Positions 42,849 through 52,132 are shown, counted from the stretch's first letter. The stretch: DNA of 64,000 nt from Candidatus Scatomonas pullistercoris (GCA_018713515.1 DVOO01000030.1:62001-126000), one strand, 5' to 3'. Made by a program: numbers and translations. Notes: generated by a model from the sequence alone, not told the origin.

Positions 42849-44633
42849 TCAGTCAAGAGCCTGTTCCAGCTCGCTCTGCAATTTTAATATTTCTTTTTCC
42901 AGGTCTTCCAGGGAGGCAAGCGCATCTTCCCTGCGGAGACCTTCGCTTTTCAGGATATCCCTGGCCTGCCGGATGCTGTCCAGGGAGGACTCCATGCGGC
43001 TGCGGAATAATTCTTCCAGCTTGTTAACCGCAGCCAGCTTCAGTTTGTCGTAGGCCTTTTTCAGACTTTCGGAGACCTCCAGGGTAAGTGAGTCGTAGCC
43101 GGACAGGAAAGGGCCGAGGAAATCTTTCTGTTTCTCTTTCATGGATTTCTGCCGAACAAAGCCCGCGATGGCCTGGCCGATTACGTAAAAGAGTCCCAGG
43201 GATTCATTCAGTCCCAGGAAATCCCCGGCGAAGAACATAACGGTGTCGCTTCCGGTCCAGAGAGTGTCCGGAAGAGCGGCTTCTACCCCAACGGCTGTCT
43301 CCGAGGCCGCGTCCAGAGCCAGACGGCGTCCGAGGAGCTTCAGGCTGCTCTGGATCTGGTCGGAGATTTGCGCCTGATGTACCTGAACACAGGAATGGAC
43401 AGCCTGCCTGACCATATCAATCATATAAAACTGGAAATGCCGTTCCAGGTCGCTGATCCCGGCTGTGCTCCGTATGGCCTGAATTTCTGCTTTCAGCCGG
43501 GCCAGAAAGTCAAGAAGCCACTGATCTGCAGTCAGGTACATACTGTCCACAGACTGGGCGAGGGCCTGCTTCTGGGCCTCCATATCATCCAGAAGCCGCG
43601 AATTTTCTCCTGTAAGCTCCGATTCCCGCTGCTCCAGCTCCTCTGTACCGGCCTTTATGGATTGCCGGAGGAGACGGAGCTGACTTTCAATATCCAGAAG
43701 CACGGCTTTCGCGGCGGCAATGCAGCGCTCGGACTGTATCACCTCCCGCTGCAGAAGAATATCGTTCTGCAGGGCGTCTTCAAAGGCCAGAAACTGTGTT
43801 TCCAGAAAGCGCTCCAGTTCCGGAGCCGGGCGCTGCGCACCCGTTTTCCGGCACAGCTCATCCAGAGCGCTGACGGCAAATACCCCTGTATCGGGCAGAA
43901 TCTCGGAGATTCGTTCCTGAACCAGCCGGCGTACACGCAGAATGTCTTCTTCTGTATCCAGACAGTCGCATTGATTCATAACAGTCAGGACGCGGGAAAA
44001 GCTCCGGGGACGGACGGAGGAGGAGAGAAAGGCCTGCTCCGTCAGGGACAGGGGAGAGCGGGCGGAGAGCACAAAGATGACGGCATCGGCGCCGGCCAGG
44101 TAGGCGGAAACCTGGCTGTCAAAGGCCTGCATCAGCTCCCCTGTTCCCGGAGTGTCCACCAGGGTAATGTCTTTCAGCAGCGGAATGTTTTCCCGCAGAC
44201 GCACAAAGCGGATGGGCGAGGGAAGTTCTTTTTTCAGGCTCTCGATAGAATCCCTCCGGATATCCTCCGGAGAGAGCCGGATTCTTCTGCCGTTTTCCAG
44301 CACGGCTTCGCAGGACGGCTCCTCTCCCCAGGAAATTTCATTGATGGTGGCGGTTTCCGGTGTTACGGCGGTGGGGACGGTTTCCCGCCCCAGCAGCGCG
44401 TTGATCAGCATGGATTTTCCGCGCTTAAAATCGCCGGTTACCACCAGATGAAAGGGCTCGGTGAGACGGCGGCGCAGCATTCTTTCACCGTCCTCGATCC
44501 TGCGGATCAGGACCTCGCCCAGCAGTTTTTTCGTGGGGCTGTCCCGGCAGATCAAATGGAGCTCCTCCGCCGTCTGCTGCAGGATTGTTTTGACCTCTTC
44601 AAAATCAATAATCCGTCTGTCATTTCTTTCCAT
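42849..44633 (-). CDS. Dynamin-like GTPase C (fifth gene of the operon)
   Basis: A 594-residue dynamin-family GTPase. G1 is GDFKRGKS (67-74), the G2 threonine lies in TPETATINEI, G3 is VDTPGTGE and G4 is NQCD. The GTPase domain (about 55-260) is followed by long helices, heptad-like in the stalk region (ELEQRESELTGENSRLLDDMEAQKQALAQSV). A hydrophobic stretch near 445-475 (FFAGDFLGLNESLGLFYVIGQAIAGFV) is the likely membrane paddle. Bacterial dynamin-like proteins remodel or fuse membranes. The start is the ATG after AGAGGTAGCC; an ATG 12 codons upstream lies inside the M48 gene. It is the least similar of the three GTPases here and the last gene of the operon. Confidence 0.88.
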   Translation of the reverse strand: MERNDRRIIDFEEVKTILQQTAEELHLICRDSPTKKLLGEVLIRRIEDGERMLRRRLTEPFHLVVTGDFKRGKSMLINALLGRETVPTAVTPETATINEISWGEEPSCEAVLENGRRIRLSPEDIRRDSIESLKKELPSPIRFVRLRENIPLLKDITLVDTPGTGELMQAFDSQVSAYLAGADAVIFVLSARSPLSLTEQAFLSSSVRPRSFSRVLTVMNQCDCLDTEEDILRVRRLVQERISEILPDTGVFAVSALDELCRKTGAQRPAPELERFLETQFLAFEDALQNDILLQREVIQSERCIAAAKAVLLDIESQLRLLRQSIKAGTEELEQRESELTGENSRLLDDMEAQKQALAQSVDSMYLTADQWLLDFLARLKAEIQAIRSTAGISDLERHFQFYMIDMVRQAVHSCVQVHQAQISDQIQSSLKLLGRRLALDAASETAVGVEAALPDTLWTGSDTVMFFAGDFLGLNESLGLFYVIGQAIAGFVRQKSMKEKQKDFLGPFLSGYDSLTLEVSESLKKAYDKLKLAAVNKLEELFRSRMESSLDSIRQARDILKSEGLRREDALASLEDLEKEILKLQSELEQALD

Positions 44634-44637
44634 ATGG

Positions 44638-45633
44638 CTACCTCTTTTTGCTTGCGATAACACCCACATAGCGCTGGCAGCGGGCGTCCAGCTCTTCTTT
44701 GCTGATCAGCGCGCGCCCGGCCTGCCGCCACTCCGGCCGCCAGGAATACAGGATTTCACTGTTGATAAATTCTCTGGCGGCAAAGATCCGGCGGACAGGG
44801 ACGGGGTGTGTGCTGGAAAGCTCCAGCAGCCTTACGGGAGTGGAGCGCAGCATATCGTACTGACGCAGGATGGCCTCCAGATTCGCCTCCCCCGCGTCAA
44901 AGGCTCCGCCGTAGAGCAGCTTTGCCTTGGCGGTCAGCTCATCGCCGGCATCATCGGCACAGATAATCCCGGCCCGGTCGCAGGTGATCTCAGCTGCCCG
45001 CGACCAGGAAAGAATTGCGTATTTCAGCGGCAGAGACAGAAGGGACAGCAGCTGCCGGATAATGGGCAGTCCTGCGGACAGGGAGTTTAAAATCACCTCG
45101 GCGGCCGTATTGTAGATGCCGTGGTTATTATGGATGTGGCCGCACTCATGGCCGATGATGGTTCGAAGCTCTCCCCGGGTGAAGCGCTCCAGCAGGGCAG
45201 AGTGAATCACGATCAGGGGGGAGTCGTCTTCCGTGGCGATGGTAAATGCGTTGATAGTAGCCGGATCCGGATAGATAAATACGGTGGGCAGGCCGATGCC
45301 AAGCCGCCTGGCACAGTCCTGGGTTATCTCGTAGATCTCGGGAAACTGGGCCGGTCCCACCTTCAGAGCCTCCAGATTGTATACCTGTTTCAGATAGGGC
45401 ACGTACTGGCTGGTGACAGCTTTAAACAGCGCAAAGGCCCCGGGAATCGCCCGGATCTTTTCCCGCAGCACGAAATCCTGGCCGTAAGCGTAATCGGGGA
45501 TGCCGTTCTGCATATGCAGGTCGGAGGAACGTTGTCGTGTCTGCACATAGTTCTGAAAGCAGATATCAATGGTATCTGTGGGATTAAGAGGAACCGGGAG
45601 CGGCTCCCCGCCAGATGTAAGCGTATGGGTCAT
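44638..45633 (-). CDS. M48 family metallopeptidase
   Basis: A 331-residue zinc protease of the M48 (HtpX/Ste24-like) group. The HExxH motif is IIGHECGHIHNNHG (His162, Glu163, His166), with the third zinc ligand probably Glu215 in SRAAEITCDR. One hydrophobic stretch between them (AGLPIIRQLLSLLSLPLKYAIL) may lie in or on the membrane; unlike HtpX there is no N-terminal membrane pair. It sits between two dynamin-like GTPase genes, 10 bp after one and 4 bp before the next, so it belongs to their operon. A role in turning over or activating the dynamins, or in membrane quality control, is inference. Confidence 0.9.
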   Translation of the reverse strand: MTHTLTSGGEPLPVPLNPTDTIDICFQNYVQTRQRSSDLHMQNGIPDYAYGQDFVLREKIRAIPGAFALFKAVTSQYVPYLKQVYNLEALKVGPAQFPEIYEITQDCARRLGIGLPTVFIYPDPATINAFTIATEDDSPLIVIHSALLERFTRGELRTIIGHECGHIHNNHGIYNTAAEVILNSLSAGLPIIRQLLSLLSLPLKYAILSWSRAAEITCDRAGIICADDAGDELTAKAKLLYGGAFDAGEANLEAILRQYDMLRSTPVRLLELSSTHPVPVRRIFAAREFINSEILYSWRPEWRQAGRALISKEELDARCQRYVGVIASKKR

Positions 45634-45643
45634 GGCTATTCTC

Positions 45644-47743
45644 CTATCTGGTGAGTATCTCTGTCAGCTGCCGGCTTAAGCCATCGGCCCGCAGGCAGAT
45701 AGCGTCCACACTCTTCAGCATATCCTGATACTCCTCAAGCGCCATGGCGTCGGAGGTTTCCTTCTGGGCCATCTGCACCTTGATTTTTGTCAGCTGGTTC
45801 TGTGTATCGCTGAGGATGTTTTCGGTTTCCGTGGTGATTTTTGCCTTCAGGGCATCGAAGGCGCTCTCCACCTGTTCCCGGACAGCCGCGGTGAAATTAT
45901 CCTCCGCCCGGAGCCGGGACAGCTCTTTGGAGACGGCTTCTCTGAAATTTTCTTTATATTTTTCAATTTTTTCCTTGGAGAAAACCTTCCCGATGGCCCA
46001 TTTGCTGCCGAAGAGGCTTAAGGCCCCAATGGCAATGCCGGCTACGATAGCCACCGGCCAGGTCAACGGGATGGAAAGCGCCGGAAGAAGAAGGCCAAGA
46101 CCAATGTTTCCGGCCATGATGCCGGCCAGGCCTGTGGCGCCGCCCAGAAGAGCCCCTTTCCAGCCGGCCTCTTTAAAGCCCACATAGATGCCGCCGATGC
46201 CGAAGCCGATGAAGGAATTGGCGGCGGTGGCGATGATGTCATCCGTGGTGGAGGCGGCGCTGCTTTTGACGAAAATATTCTGGATATCCTGGGTGGCGGT
46301 GAAAAAATAATTTTCAAAACCGGAGAGGCGCTCGGCCTCATCCTCCAGGGCCGTATTGATGAAGGCCTGAATCCGTTCTGAAACCTGCTGGCTGGCCCGG
46401 GAGACGGCGTTCTTCACCGCTGCCGTCATGGCCTGGGCGGTGGCATCGGCCCGGTCTTTTTTCAGATCATCGGCAGTCAGCGGGTAGGAATCGATGGCTT
46501 CCATGGCCGCGTCTTCCAGATCTGACCAGTAGTTGGAGAGGAGAGGGGCCAGATCGTGGAAGGTCTTCTGGGCGTTGGCGTTGACGGTGGCGAATTCGGA
46601 GGTCCGCTCCTGGCGGATACGGTCGATTTCCCGCAGAGCTTTCTGGTATTTTTCTTCGAATTCCTCGGATGCCATTTCCAGAGCGCTCTGCTGCAGCTGA
46701 ATGGTTTTGACAATCTCCAGGGAGGATGTCTTGATGCGGCTGATGGGCGCGCTTAAGGTGACGGCGCCCCGGTCCTCGGAGAGGAATTTTTCCAGGGCCG
46801 TCTCAAAAGCGGGAAAGCGGCTTTTCTCCAGAAGCTCCGGATCGCCTTTGACCTTGGCTTTCAGGGCCTGTTTGGCGGAAAGGCCGTAGAGATGGATCTG
46901 CCCAAGCTTCTGGCGGTAGGCCTCATATTCCCTGGAATCCGGGCCAAAAGTGGCTTCTGCCTTTTTCATGACATGCTCCTGGATGCGGGTGCGGATATTG
47001 TCCAGAACCCGCGGAACATCTTCTTCATCCAGCAGGTCGATGCCGGTGACGATGAAAAGGACGCGCCCCAGATCGCTGGTGATCACCTTGTTTTCCAGAA
47101 AATCCCGTTCGGACTCGGAAAAGGGGGCCTGGGCCATGATGACCATCAGGGCCGCGTCGATCTGCGGCAGCACCGACATGGTGACCTCCGTCATGGCCTC
47201 ATCATCGTTAAGGCCGGGGGTATCAATGATGGTGACGCCGTTTTTGCAGTAGTTGATGGGATAGTAGACCACCGCTTCCTTTACGGTTCTGGCCCGCTCC
47301 TCGCTTTCCCGGGTGAGTTTGGTTACGTAATTGTTGAGCTGGTCAATTTCAATCTGCTCTTCCCGGCCGTCCTTGTACGCAATTTTGACAAAGGGTGTCA
47401 CACTGTAGGTGATTTTGTTCAGGGTGGCGGTGGTGGGAAGCACATCCACGGGGAGAATGTTCTTCCCCAGGAGCGCATTAATGACGGTACTTTTCCCGCG
47501 TTTAAATTCCCCCACGATAGCCACGCGGAAGGTGTCCTGGGAAAGCCGCTCCAGAATCTCGTCAATGGCGCTTACATTCCCGCCCAGATCCAGTTTGGTG
47601 CTGAATTCCCGCAGCTTCCGGAGATCCGTGATAATGTCCGTGACAGTCTGCTTGTAGTGCAGGAAGCCGCTGAAGGAAGCGGTTTTCTCCTGGGGAGCAT
47701 CCCCGGAATTTGTTTCCGGGATGTTGATCGTTTCTTCTGCCAT
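45644..47743 (-). CDS. Dynamin-like GTPase B with membrane-inserting segment
   Basis: A 699-residue dynamin-family GTPase. G1 is GEFKRGKST (78-86), G2 lies in LPTTATLNKI, G3 is IDTPGLNDDEA and G4 falls around TGIDLLD. Helical stalk regions flank a strongly hydrophobic glycine-rich stretch (about 515-585: FIGFGIGGIYVGF ... GLAGIMAGNIGLGLLLPALSIPLTWPVAIVAGIAIGAL), long enough for two or three membrane passes or a paddle like that of cyanobacterial BDLP. The C terminus returns to coiled coil. It shares the GEFKRGKST and DTPGLND-EA motifs with GTPase A. Such paired bacterial dynamins often form hetero-oligomers; that is inference here. Confidence 0.92.
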   Translation of the reverse strand: MAEETINIPETNSGDAPQEKTASFSGFLHYKQTVTDIITDLRKLREFSTKLDLGGNVSAIDEILERLSQDTFRVAIVGEFKRGKSTVINALLGKNILPVDVLPTTATLNKITYSVTPFVKIAYKDGREEQIEIDQLNNYVTKLTRESEERARTVKEAVVYYPINYCKNGVTIIDTPGLNDDEAMTEVTMSVLPQIDAALMVIMAQAPFSESERDFLENKVITSDLGRVLFIVTGIDLLDEEDVPRVLDNIRTRIQEHVMKKAEATFGPDSREYEAYRQKLGQIHLYGLSAKQALKAKVKGDPELLEKSRFPAFETALEKFLSEDRGAVTLSAPISRIKTSSLEIVKTIQLQQSALEMASEEFEEKYQKALREIDRIRQERTSEFATVNANAQKTFHDLAPLLSNYWSDLEDAAMEAIDSYPLTADDLKKDRADATAQAMTAAVKNAVSRASQQVSERIQAFINTALEDEAERLSGFENYFFTATQDIQNIFVKSSAASTTDDIIATAANSFIGFGIGGIYVGFKEAGWKGALLGGATGLAGIMAGNIGLGLLLPALSIPLTWPVAIVAGIAIGALSLFGSKWAIGKVFSKEKIEKYKENFREAVSKELSRLRAEDNFTAAVREQVESAFDALKAKITTETENILSDTQNQLTKIKVQMAQKETSDAMALEEYQDMLKSVDAICLRADGLSRQLTEILTR

Positions 47744-47756
47744 GTGTGTTTTCCTC

Positions 47757-48053
47757 CTATAATAGTGTTAAAATGAACAGGAACATGCTGCCGCATGCAA
47801 TTAAAAATGCAATGAACCAGCCGGTGCTTGCCTGCTTCAGTTTTCTGTCCGCTTCTTCCTTCTGCCGGATCAGCTGCTGCTCCAGAGCGGCATTCCGCTC
47901 CGAGGCCTCCTGCAGCTGCCGGGTCAGCAGCAGGACTGTCTCATGGGCCGGTCCGGTGTTTTCGGAATTCTGCGCCGCGTCCGTTCTGCTGCCGCAGCCG
48001 GGGCAGAACCGAACGCCTTCGGGAACCTCTTGGTTACAGTTTCTGCAAATCAT
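47757..48053 (-). CDS. Zinc-ribbon, coiled-coil, tail-anchored small protein
   Basis: A 98-residue protein with three clear parts. A zinc ribbon at the N terminus (CRNCNQEVPEGVRFCPGCG, two CxxC pairs) is followed by a coiled coil (about 35-72, LLLTRQLQEASERNAALEQQLIRQKEEAD) and one C-terminal membrane segment (WFIAFLIACGSMFLFILTLL). It starts inside the last 20 bp of dynamin gene A and ends 13 bp before dynamin gene B, so it is translationally coupled to the operon. It looks like a membrane adaptor or anchor for the GTPases, but no function is known. Confidence 0.85.
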   Translation of the reverse strand: MICRNCNQEVPEGVRFCPGCGSRTDAAQNSENTGPAHETVLLLTRQLQEASERNAALEQQLIRQKEEADRKLKQASTGWFIAFLIACGSMFLFILTLL

Positions 48054-49806
48054 GGATCTGTTCTCCTTCCGTTAGAGTATGTAAAAGTTTTCTGTTTTTC
48101 TTTTGTATGGAAGCGGCGGTTTCCTGCAGAACCTGATAATTCCTCATATGGGTGATCCGCAGAGCTGCCAGCTGCTCTTCTTCCTGTGAAAAAATAGTAT
48201 CCGGCTCCGGAAAAAGGTCCCGGAGTCTGCGGAAAGCCAGGGGATACCACCGCTCCCGGATTTCGGAACAAATATCGTTTAAAAGCCAGTAAAGCTCTGT
48301 TACGGACTGATCTACACAGCAGGTCATGTGCCCTGTGACATCTGCGAATGCCAGATCCGGCACAGGAGGACAGGGAGGCATGGTAAACCGGAAAACAGCC
48401 CGGGCCAGTTCCTCTTCCATGCAGGAGAGGAGGGGAGGGTCAAAGTCATTCCGGTTCCAGGGGATTCCCGCGTTTCCGGCCCGGGCAGCCAGATGATCCA
48501 GACAGCGGACAAAAGAGCTGCGCAGGTCCGGCAGAATCCGGGAGGACAGCAGGGCGGCAGCCATGGAGAACATAGCATCGGCTGCGGGACGGATAACCTG
48601 TAAAATGCACGGGTGGGTATTTTCCCTTACAGAGGCCAGTCCCTGGATAAAGCGGGTCATCATCTGGTTTTTCAGAGGGAAAAGGCGGGAAATGGAATCC
48701 CTGCGTTCCTGCAGGCCGTTTTCCAGCAGCTGGTCCAGCTGCGGCAGCAGATTTTGAAAAAAATCTCCGGCAGTTCTCTTTTTTTTCTGCAGCCGAGCTG
48801 CTTTTTTCCTGAATTCCTGAAGCTTTTTTTCGTTTTCAGATTCCAGAGCGGCAATCACCCGTTCAATATCCCCAATGGAAGCCCGCAGGGCGTGTTCCGC
48901 CTGGCCGGCTGTGAGAATCTTAAGCAGCAATTTCTGGAATTCCGGAAAGCGGCTTTTTTGCAGCAGAGATTTTTCTCCGGAGGAGAAGGCCTTTAAAGCC
49001 AGGGAGGCAGACAGGCCGCAGATGCACGGCTGATCCAGAATCCTCCGGGCTTTCTGCATCTCTTCCGAGGAAGTCTCTCTTTTTTCCAGTTCTTCCAGCA
49101 CTTCGCGGCGGATGCGGCCGGCCAGAGCTTTCATGTAGTCCTCATACACGTAATCATCCTCGTCCAGCTGGTCGAGAAATGTGACCACAAAAAGGATGTT
49201 CTGGATGCTGCAGCTTCGGATCAGCTGGCATACGAACTGTTTTTCTGTGATACTGAAGGGGGAACGGGCGTGGATGGGAACGATTACAGCATCTGTAAGG
49301 GGGAGCATATCAATCGTAACACGGGTCATCGCTTCCTCATCATTAAGGCCCGGCGTATCAATCAGATCAATATAATTCTGACATATAACAGAAGGATAGA
49401 AGATAACGGCCTCCTTCAGGGAAGCTGAGATGGCCTGTCCATTCTCTGTCAGTTTGGTAACGGCCTCTGAAAGACCTGTAAAGGGAATTTCGCGGGAAGT
49501 GCCGTCGCGGAAGAAGAGCAGCACCCGCTCCCGGGAGCCGTAGGTGATCCGGCTGATGGCCGCAGTGGTGGGCGTGGCGTCTGCCGGGAGAATGGGAGCC
49601 CCCAGCAGCGCGTTCAGGAGTGTGCTTTTTCCCCGTTTGAATTCCCCCATCACGGCCACACGGTATTTTCGGGTCCGGATCCGGGTCTTGGCCTGCTCCA
49701 GAGAATTCAGCAGTCCCGGATCAAAATCCAGGAGAGACAGCAGTTCCTGGAGCTGTACAAGATTCTCATGCAGTTGAAATTCCATGGCTTTCATGGAAGA
49801 GGTCAT
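48034..49806 (-). CDS. Dynamin-like GTPase A (first gene of the operon)
   Basis: A 590-residue dynamin-family GTPase. G1 is GEFKRGKST (54-62), G2 lies in TPTTAAISRI, G3 is IDTPGLNDEEA and G4 falls around FLDQLD. The GTPase domain is followed by a basic coiled coil (ENEKKLQEFRKKAARLQKKKRTAG) and helical stalk. It lacks the very hydrophobic stretch of GTPase B, so it may bind membranes through a partner. The ATG is chosen because AAAGGAG lies 10 bp upstream; a start 13 codons earlier precedes that site. It opens the five-gene minus-strand operon, and the region upstream is shared with the divergent histidine kinase promoter. Confidence 0.88.
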   Translation of the reverse strand: MTSSMKAMEFQLHENLVQLQELLSLLDFDPGLLNSLEQAKTRIRTRKYRVAVMGEFKRGKSTLLNALLGAPILPADATPTTAAISRITYGSRERVLLFFRDGTSREIPFTGLSEAVTKLTENGQAISASLKEAVIFYPSVICQNYIDLIDTPGLNDEEAMTRVTIDMLPLTDAVIVPIHARSPFSITEKQFVCQLIRSCSIQNILFVVTFLDQLDEDDYVYEDYMKALAGRIRREVLEELEKRETSSEEMQKARRILDQPCICGLSASLALKAFSSGEKSLLQKSRFPEFQKLLLKILTAGQAEHALRASIGDIERVIAALESENEKKLQEFRKKAARLQKKKRTAGDFFQNLLPQLDQLLENGLQERRDSISRLFPLKNQMMTRFIQGLASVRENTHPCILQVIRPAADAMFSMAAALLSSRILPDLRSSFVRCLDHLAARAGNAGIPWNRNDFDPPLLSCMEEELARAVFRFTMPPCPPVPDLAFADVTGHMTCCVDQSVTELYWLLNDICSEIRERWYPLAFRRLRDLFPEPDTIFSQEEEQLAALRITHMRNYQVLQETAASIQKKNRKLLHTLTEGEQIHDLQKL

Positions 49807-49940
49807 GATAAGACAGCTCCTTTCACACGTGGTGCATCTCGACAATTTTTGAAAATTCTGTATATATCATACCATTTTCTGCCTTTTTTCGTGTCCTAAA
49901 AACTTTGGGATAAAACAGGCGGGATTTCAGGGAAACTGCC

Positions 49941-49969
49941 TTGAGACGGGAGAAAAATTTCGATATACT
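49941..49969 (+). promoter_or_regulatory. Sigma-A promoter of the two-component system
   Basis: TTGAGA, a 17-bp spacer and TATACT, about 45 bp before the kinase start. Confidence 0.78.
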
Positions 49970-50014
49970 GATAAAGACTGGTGTACTGAGGCCATGCCGC
50001 GGGAGGTGAGTGCT

Positions 50015-51484
50015 TTGAGAGATGGGGAGGGACTGCCCGGAGAATTTCTGCTGCTTACAACGGTTCTGATCTGGCTGCTGTTTGCAGTTATCTATATAGG
50101 AAACAGAAAAAGCAAGATCAATCAGTGGTGTCTGATCTGCGGGCTTTTCTACAGTGTGGGTGCCCTGAAGGAATATCTGTATTATACGCTGTTTCCGTGG
50201 ATCGCAGAGAGAGCCCCCGCTCTTCTGGACAATGGGAGAGCGCTTGCCGTTTATTCCGTACTGACGGCGGTACCTTATTATTTTGCCACACCGGCCCTGT
50301 TCATTATGGCTCTGTATTTCAGCCGCATGGAGCTGCGCTGCCCTTCTGTTTTCCCGTGGATTTCCATCCTGTCCTTTGTGCCCGGAATCCTTTTGGGCAT
50401 TCGGTATCCCTTTCCGGAAACACGGTATTATCAGCTGAACGATAAAACCTATTATGGGATTGTGATTCTGTACAATCTGGTATTTGCGGCGGCCGCCACG
50501 GTTCTGTTCGTGACAGCCCTGCACAGAGAAAACAATCCGAAGATAAAAAGACAGAAGCTGGCGATTGCTTCCCTGGTTCTGCTGCCCGGATGGTTTACGA
50601 TTCTTACCACCATGCCGGTTCAGTTTTTCGGAGTGACGGGAGCGGAAAAGGCCTGGCAGGGGAATCTTCTGATTATTGTCGTGCTGATCCTGGTCTGGTT
50701 TTATATGGTTCTGAACGATGGATTCATGGGAAGCCGGCTGAAGCATGAAACTTATAAATGGGATCAGGAAGAACGGCTTATGAGCCGGACGGTGGACATG
50801 GTCCGCCACATGCTGAAGAATCAGATATCCAAGATTGAGTGGTGTGCCAGAAATATTGAGAGCCGGACGGAGGACGGGGATATGGCGGAGTATGCCGGCA
50901 TCATCCGCAGGTCAGCCCGGAGGATGACGGAATTTCTGTCCGGGATCCGGGAAAACGGGATGGAAACGGCCTGCCGTCCGGAAGCCGTGGAGGCGCTGGA
51001 ACTTTTCAGGGGAACTCTGTCGGATTTTGAAAAAAGATATCCGGAGGTTTCCTTTGAGGTACAGTGTGAATCAGGTAAAAAAATTTTGTGCGACCGGGAA
51101 CTGGTGCGGGAAGTGCTGGTCAATCTTTTCCAGAACAGCATAGAAGCCATGGGAGAGAAGGGAAGGCTGACGGTGCGGTATACGGAAGGAAGAGGAAGAT
51201 TATCCTGTATCCGGATCCTGGACACGGGCTGCGGCCTGCCGGGCCAGAACCGGGAGCAGATCTTTCTTCCCTACTATACAACCAAGGAGAGTGAAAACCA
51301 CTGGGGCATGGGACTGTACTACTGCCAAAAGGTGCTGGAAGCCCACGGGGGAAGCATCCGGGCCAAGGACAGGCCGGAGGGCGGAGCTGCGTTTTTACTG
51401 TTTTTTCCCCGCAAAAGAAAGAAGAAAGAGAGGAACAGACAGCATGGGACAGAGGAAAATCCGGGTGCTGATCGTGGAAGATGA
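50015..51484 (+). CDS. Membrane sensor histidine kinase (GHKL)
   Basis: A sensor kinase of 489 residues if the TTG after GGGAGGTGAGTGC is used. An ATG seven codons earlier has a poorly placed ribosome site, so the start is uncertain. About seven membrane segments fill residues 1-240. The phospho-acceptor box is MVRHMLKNQISKIEW, followed by the N box LVNLFQNSIEAMG, G1 DTGCGLPG and G2 GMGLYYCQKVLEAHGG. The response regulator start lies within its last 41 bp, so the two are coupled. The signal is unknown. The promoter diverges from the dynamin operon, making that operon a possible target. Confidence 0.9.
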   Translation: MRDGEGLPGEFLLLTTVLIWLLFAVIYIGNRKSKINQWCLICGLFYSVGALKEYLYYTLFPWIAERAPALLDNGRALAVYSVLTAVPYYFATPALFIMALYFSRMELRCPSVFPWISILSFVPGILLGIRYPFPETRYYQLNDKTYYGIVILYNLVFAAAATVLFVTALHRENNPKIKRQKLAIASLVLLPGWFTILTTMPVQFFGVTGAEKAWQGNLLIIVVLILVWFYMVLNDGFMGSRLKHETYKWDQEERLMSRTVDMVRHMLKNQISKIEWCARNIESRTEDGDMAEYAGIIRRSARRMTEFLSGIRENGMETACRPEAVEALELFRGTLSDFEKRYPEVSFEVQCESGKKILCDRELVREVLVNLFQNSIEAMGEKGRLTVRYTEGRGRLSCIRILDTGCGLPGQNREQIFLPYYTTKESENHWGMGLYYCQKVLEAHGGSIRAKDRPEGGAAFLLFFPRKRKKKERNRQHGTEENPGADRGR

Positions 51485-52025
51485 TCCCGAGTTCTGCTTT
51501 TTGATCCAGAATACGCTCCTGGAAGCGGATATGGAGGTGGCGGGCGTGGCGGGCACGGCCCAGCAGGCGCTGGCGATGGCGCTGGAAAGAAAACCGGATA
51601 TTGCGCTGATGGATCTCTGTCTGACGGAGTCCCGGCTGGACGGCATCGAGGCGGGAAAGGCGATCCGTCTGCAAACCCCGGCCAAGGTGCTGATTCTGAC
51701 TTCCTATGAAGATATGCGGACGATCCGGGAGGCGTGCTGCCGGTCCTTTGCATCCGGATATATTTTTAAAAGTCAGTTTGAACTTCTGGTGGAGACCATC
51801 CGCAGAACCGCTGCAGGCCACACGCCGCAGGAGTATCTGATTTTTTCGCTGATCCTGTCAGAGCTTTCACCGGCGGAATACTCCATTTTGGAGCTGCTGA
51901 CGGGAAAAGACCTGAAGCTTCAGTCTTCGCCGAAAACCATTTCCAATCAGAAAAGTCATCTGCTGAAGAAGCTGGGCCTGGGCAGCCAGGAGGAGCTGCT
52001 TCATATTTTTAAGGGAATGCTATAA
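51444..52025 (+). CDS. Response regulator, receiver plus shortened LuxR-type HTH
   Basis: A 193-residue regulator. The receiver domain (1-120) has VLIVEDDPEF, phospho-Asp57 in LMDLCLT, and Thr/Ser and Lys positions in LTSYE and YIFKSQ. The C-terminal LSPAEYSILELLTGK ... SPKTISNQKSHLLKKLGLGS looks like a NarL/LuxR helix-turn-helix, but five or six residues shorter than usual between the ELL-TGK helix and the TIS recognition helix. It may still bind DNA or have altered specificity. The start overlaps the kinase gene. Confidence 0.88.
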   Translation: MGQRKIRVLIVEDDPEFCFLIQNTLLEADMEVAGVAGTAQQALAMALERKPDIALMDLCLTESRLDGIEAGKAIRLQTPAKVLILTSYEDMRTIREACCRSFASGYIFKSQFELLVETIRRTAAGHTPQEYLIFSLILSELSPAEYSILELLTGKDLKLQSSPKTISNQKSHLLKKLGLGSQEELLHIFKGML

Positions 52026-52132
52026 AGACGGTGCGGGAAACCTTGCCCGCATTTCCATGCAACAAAAACCCTCTTATCCGGCACGTATCTATAAAAGAGA
52101 AGGAATACGTGATCGGACAGGAGGGATTTGTT

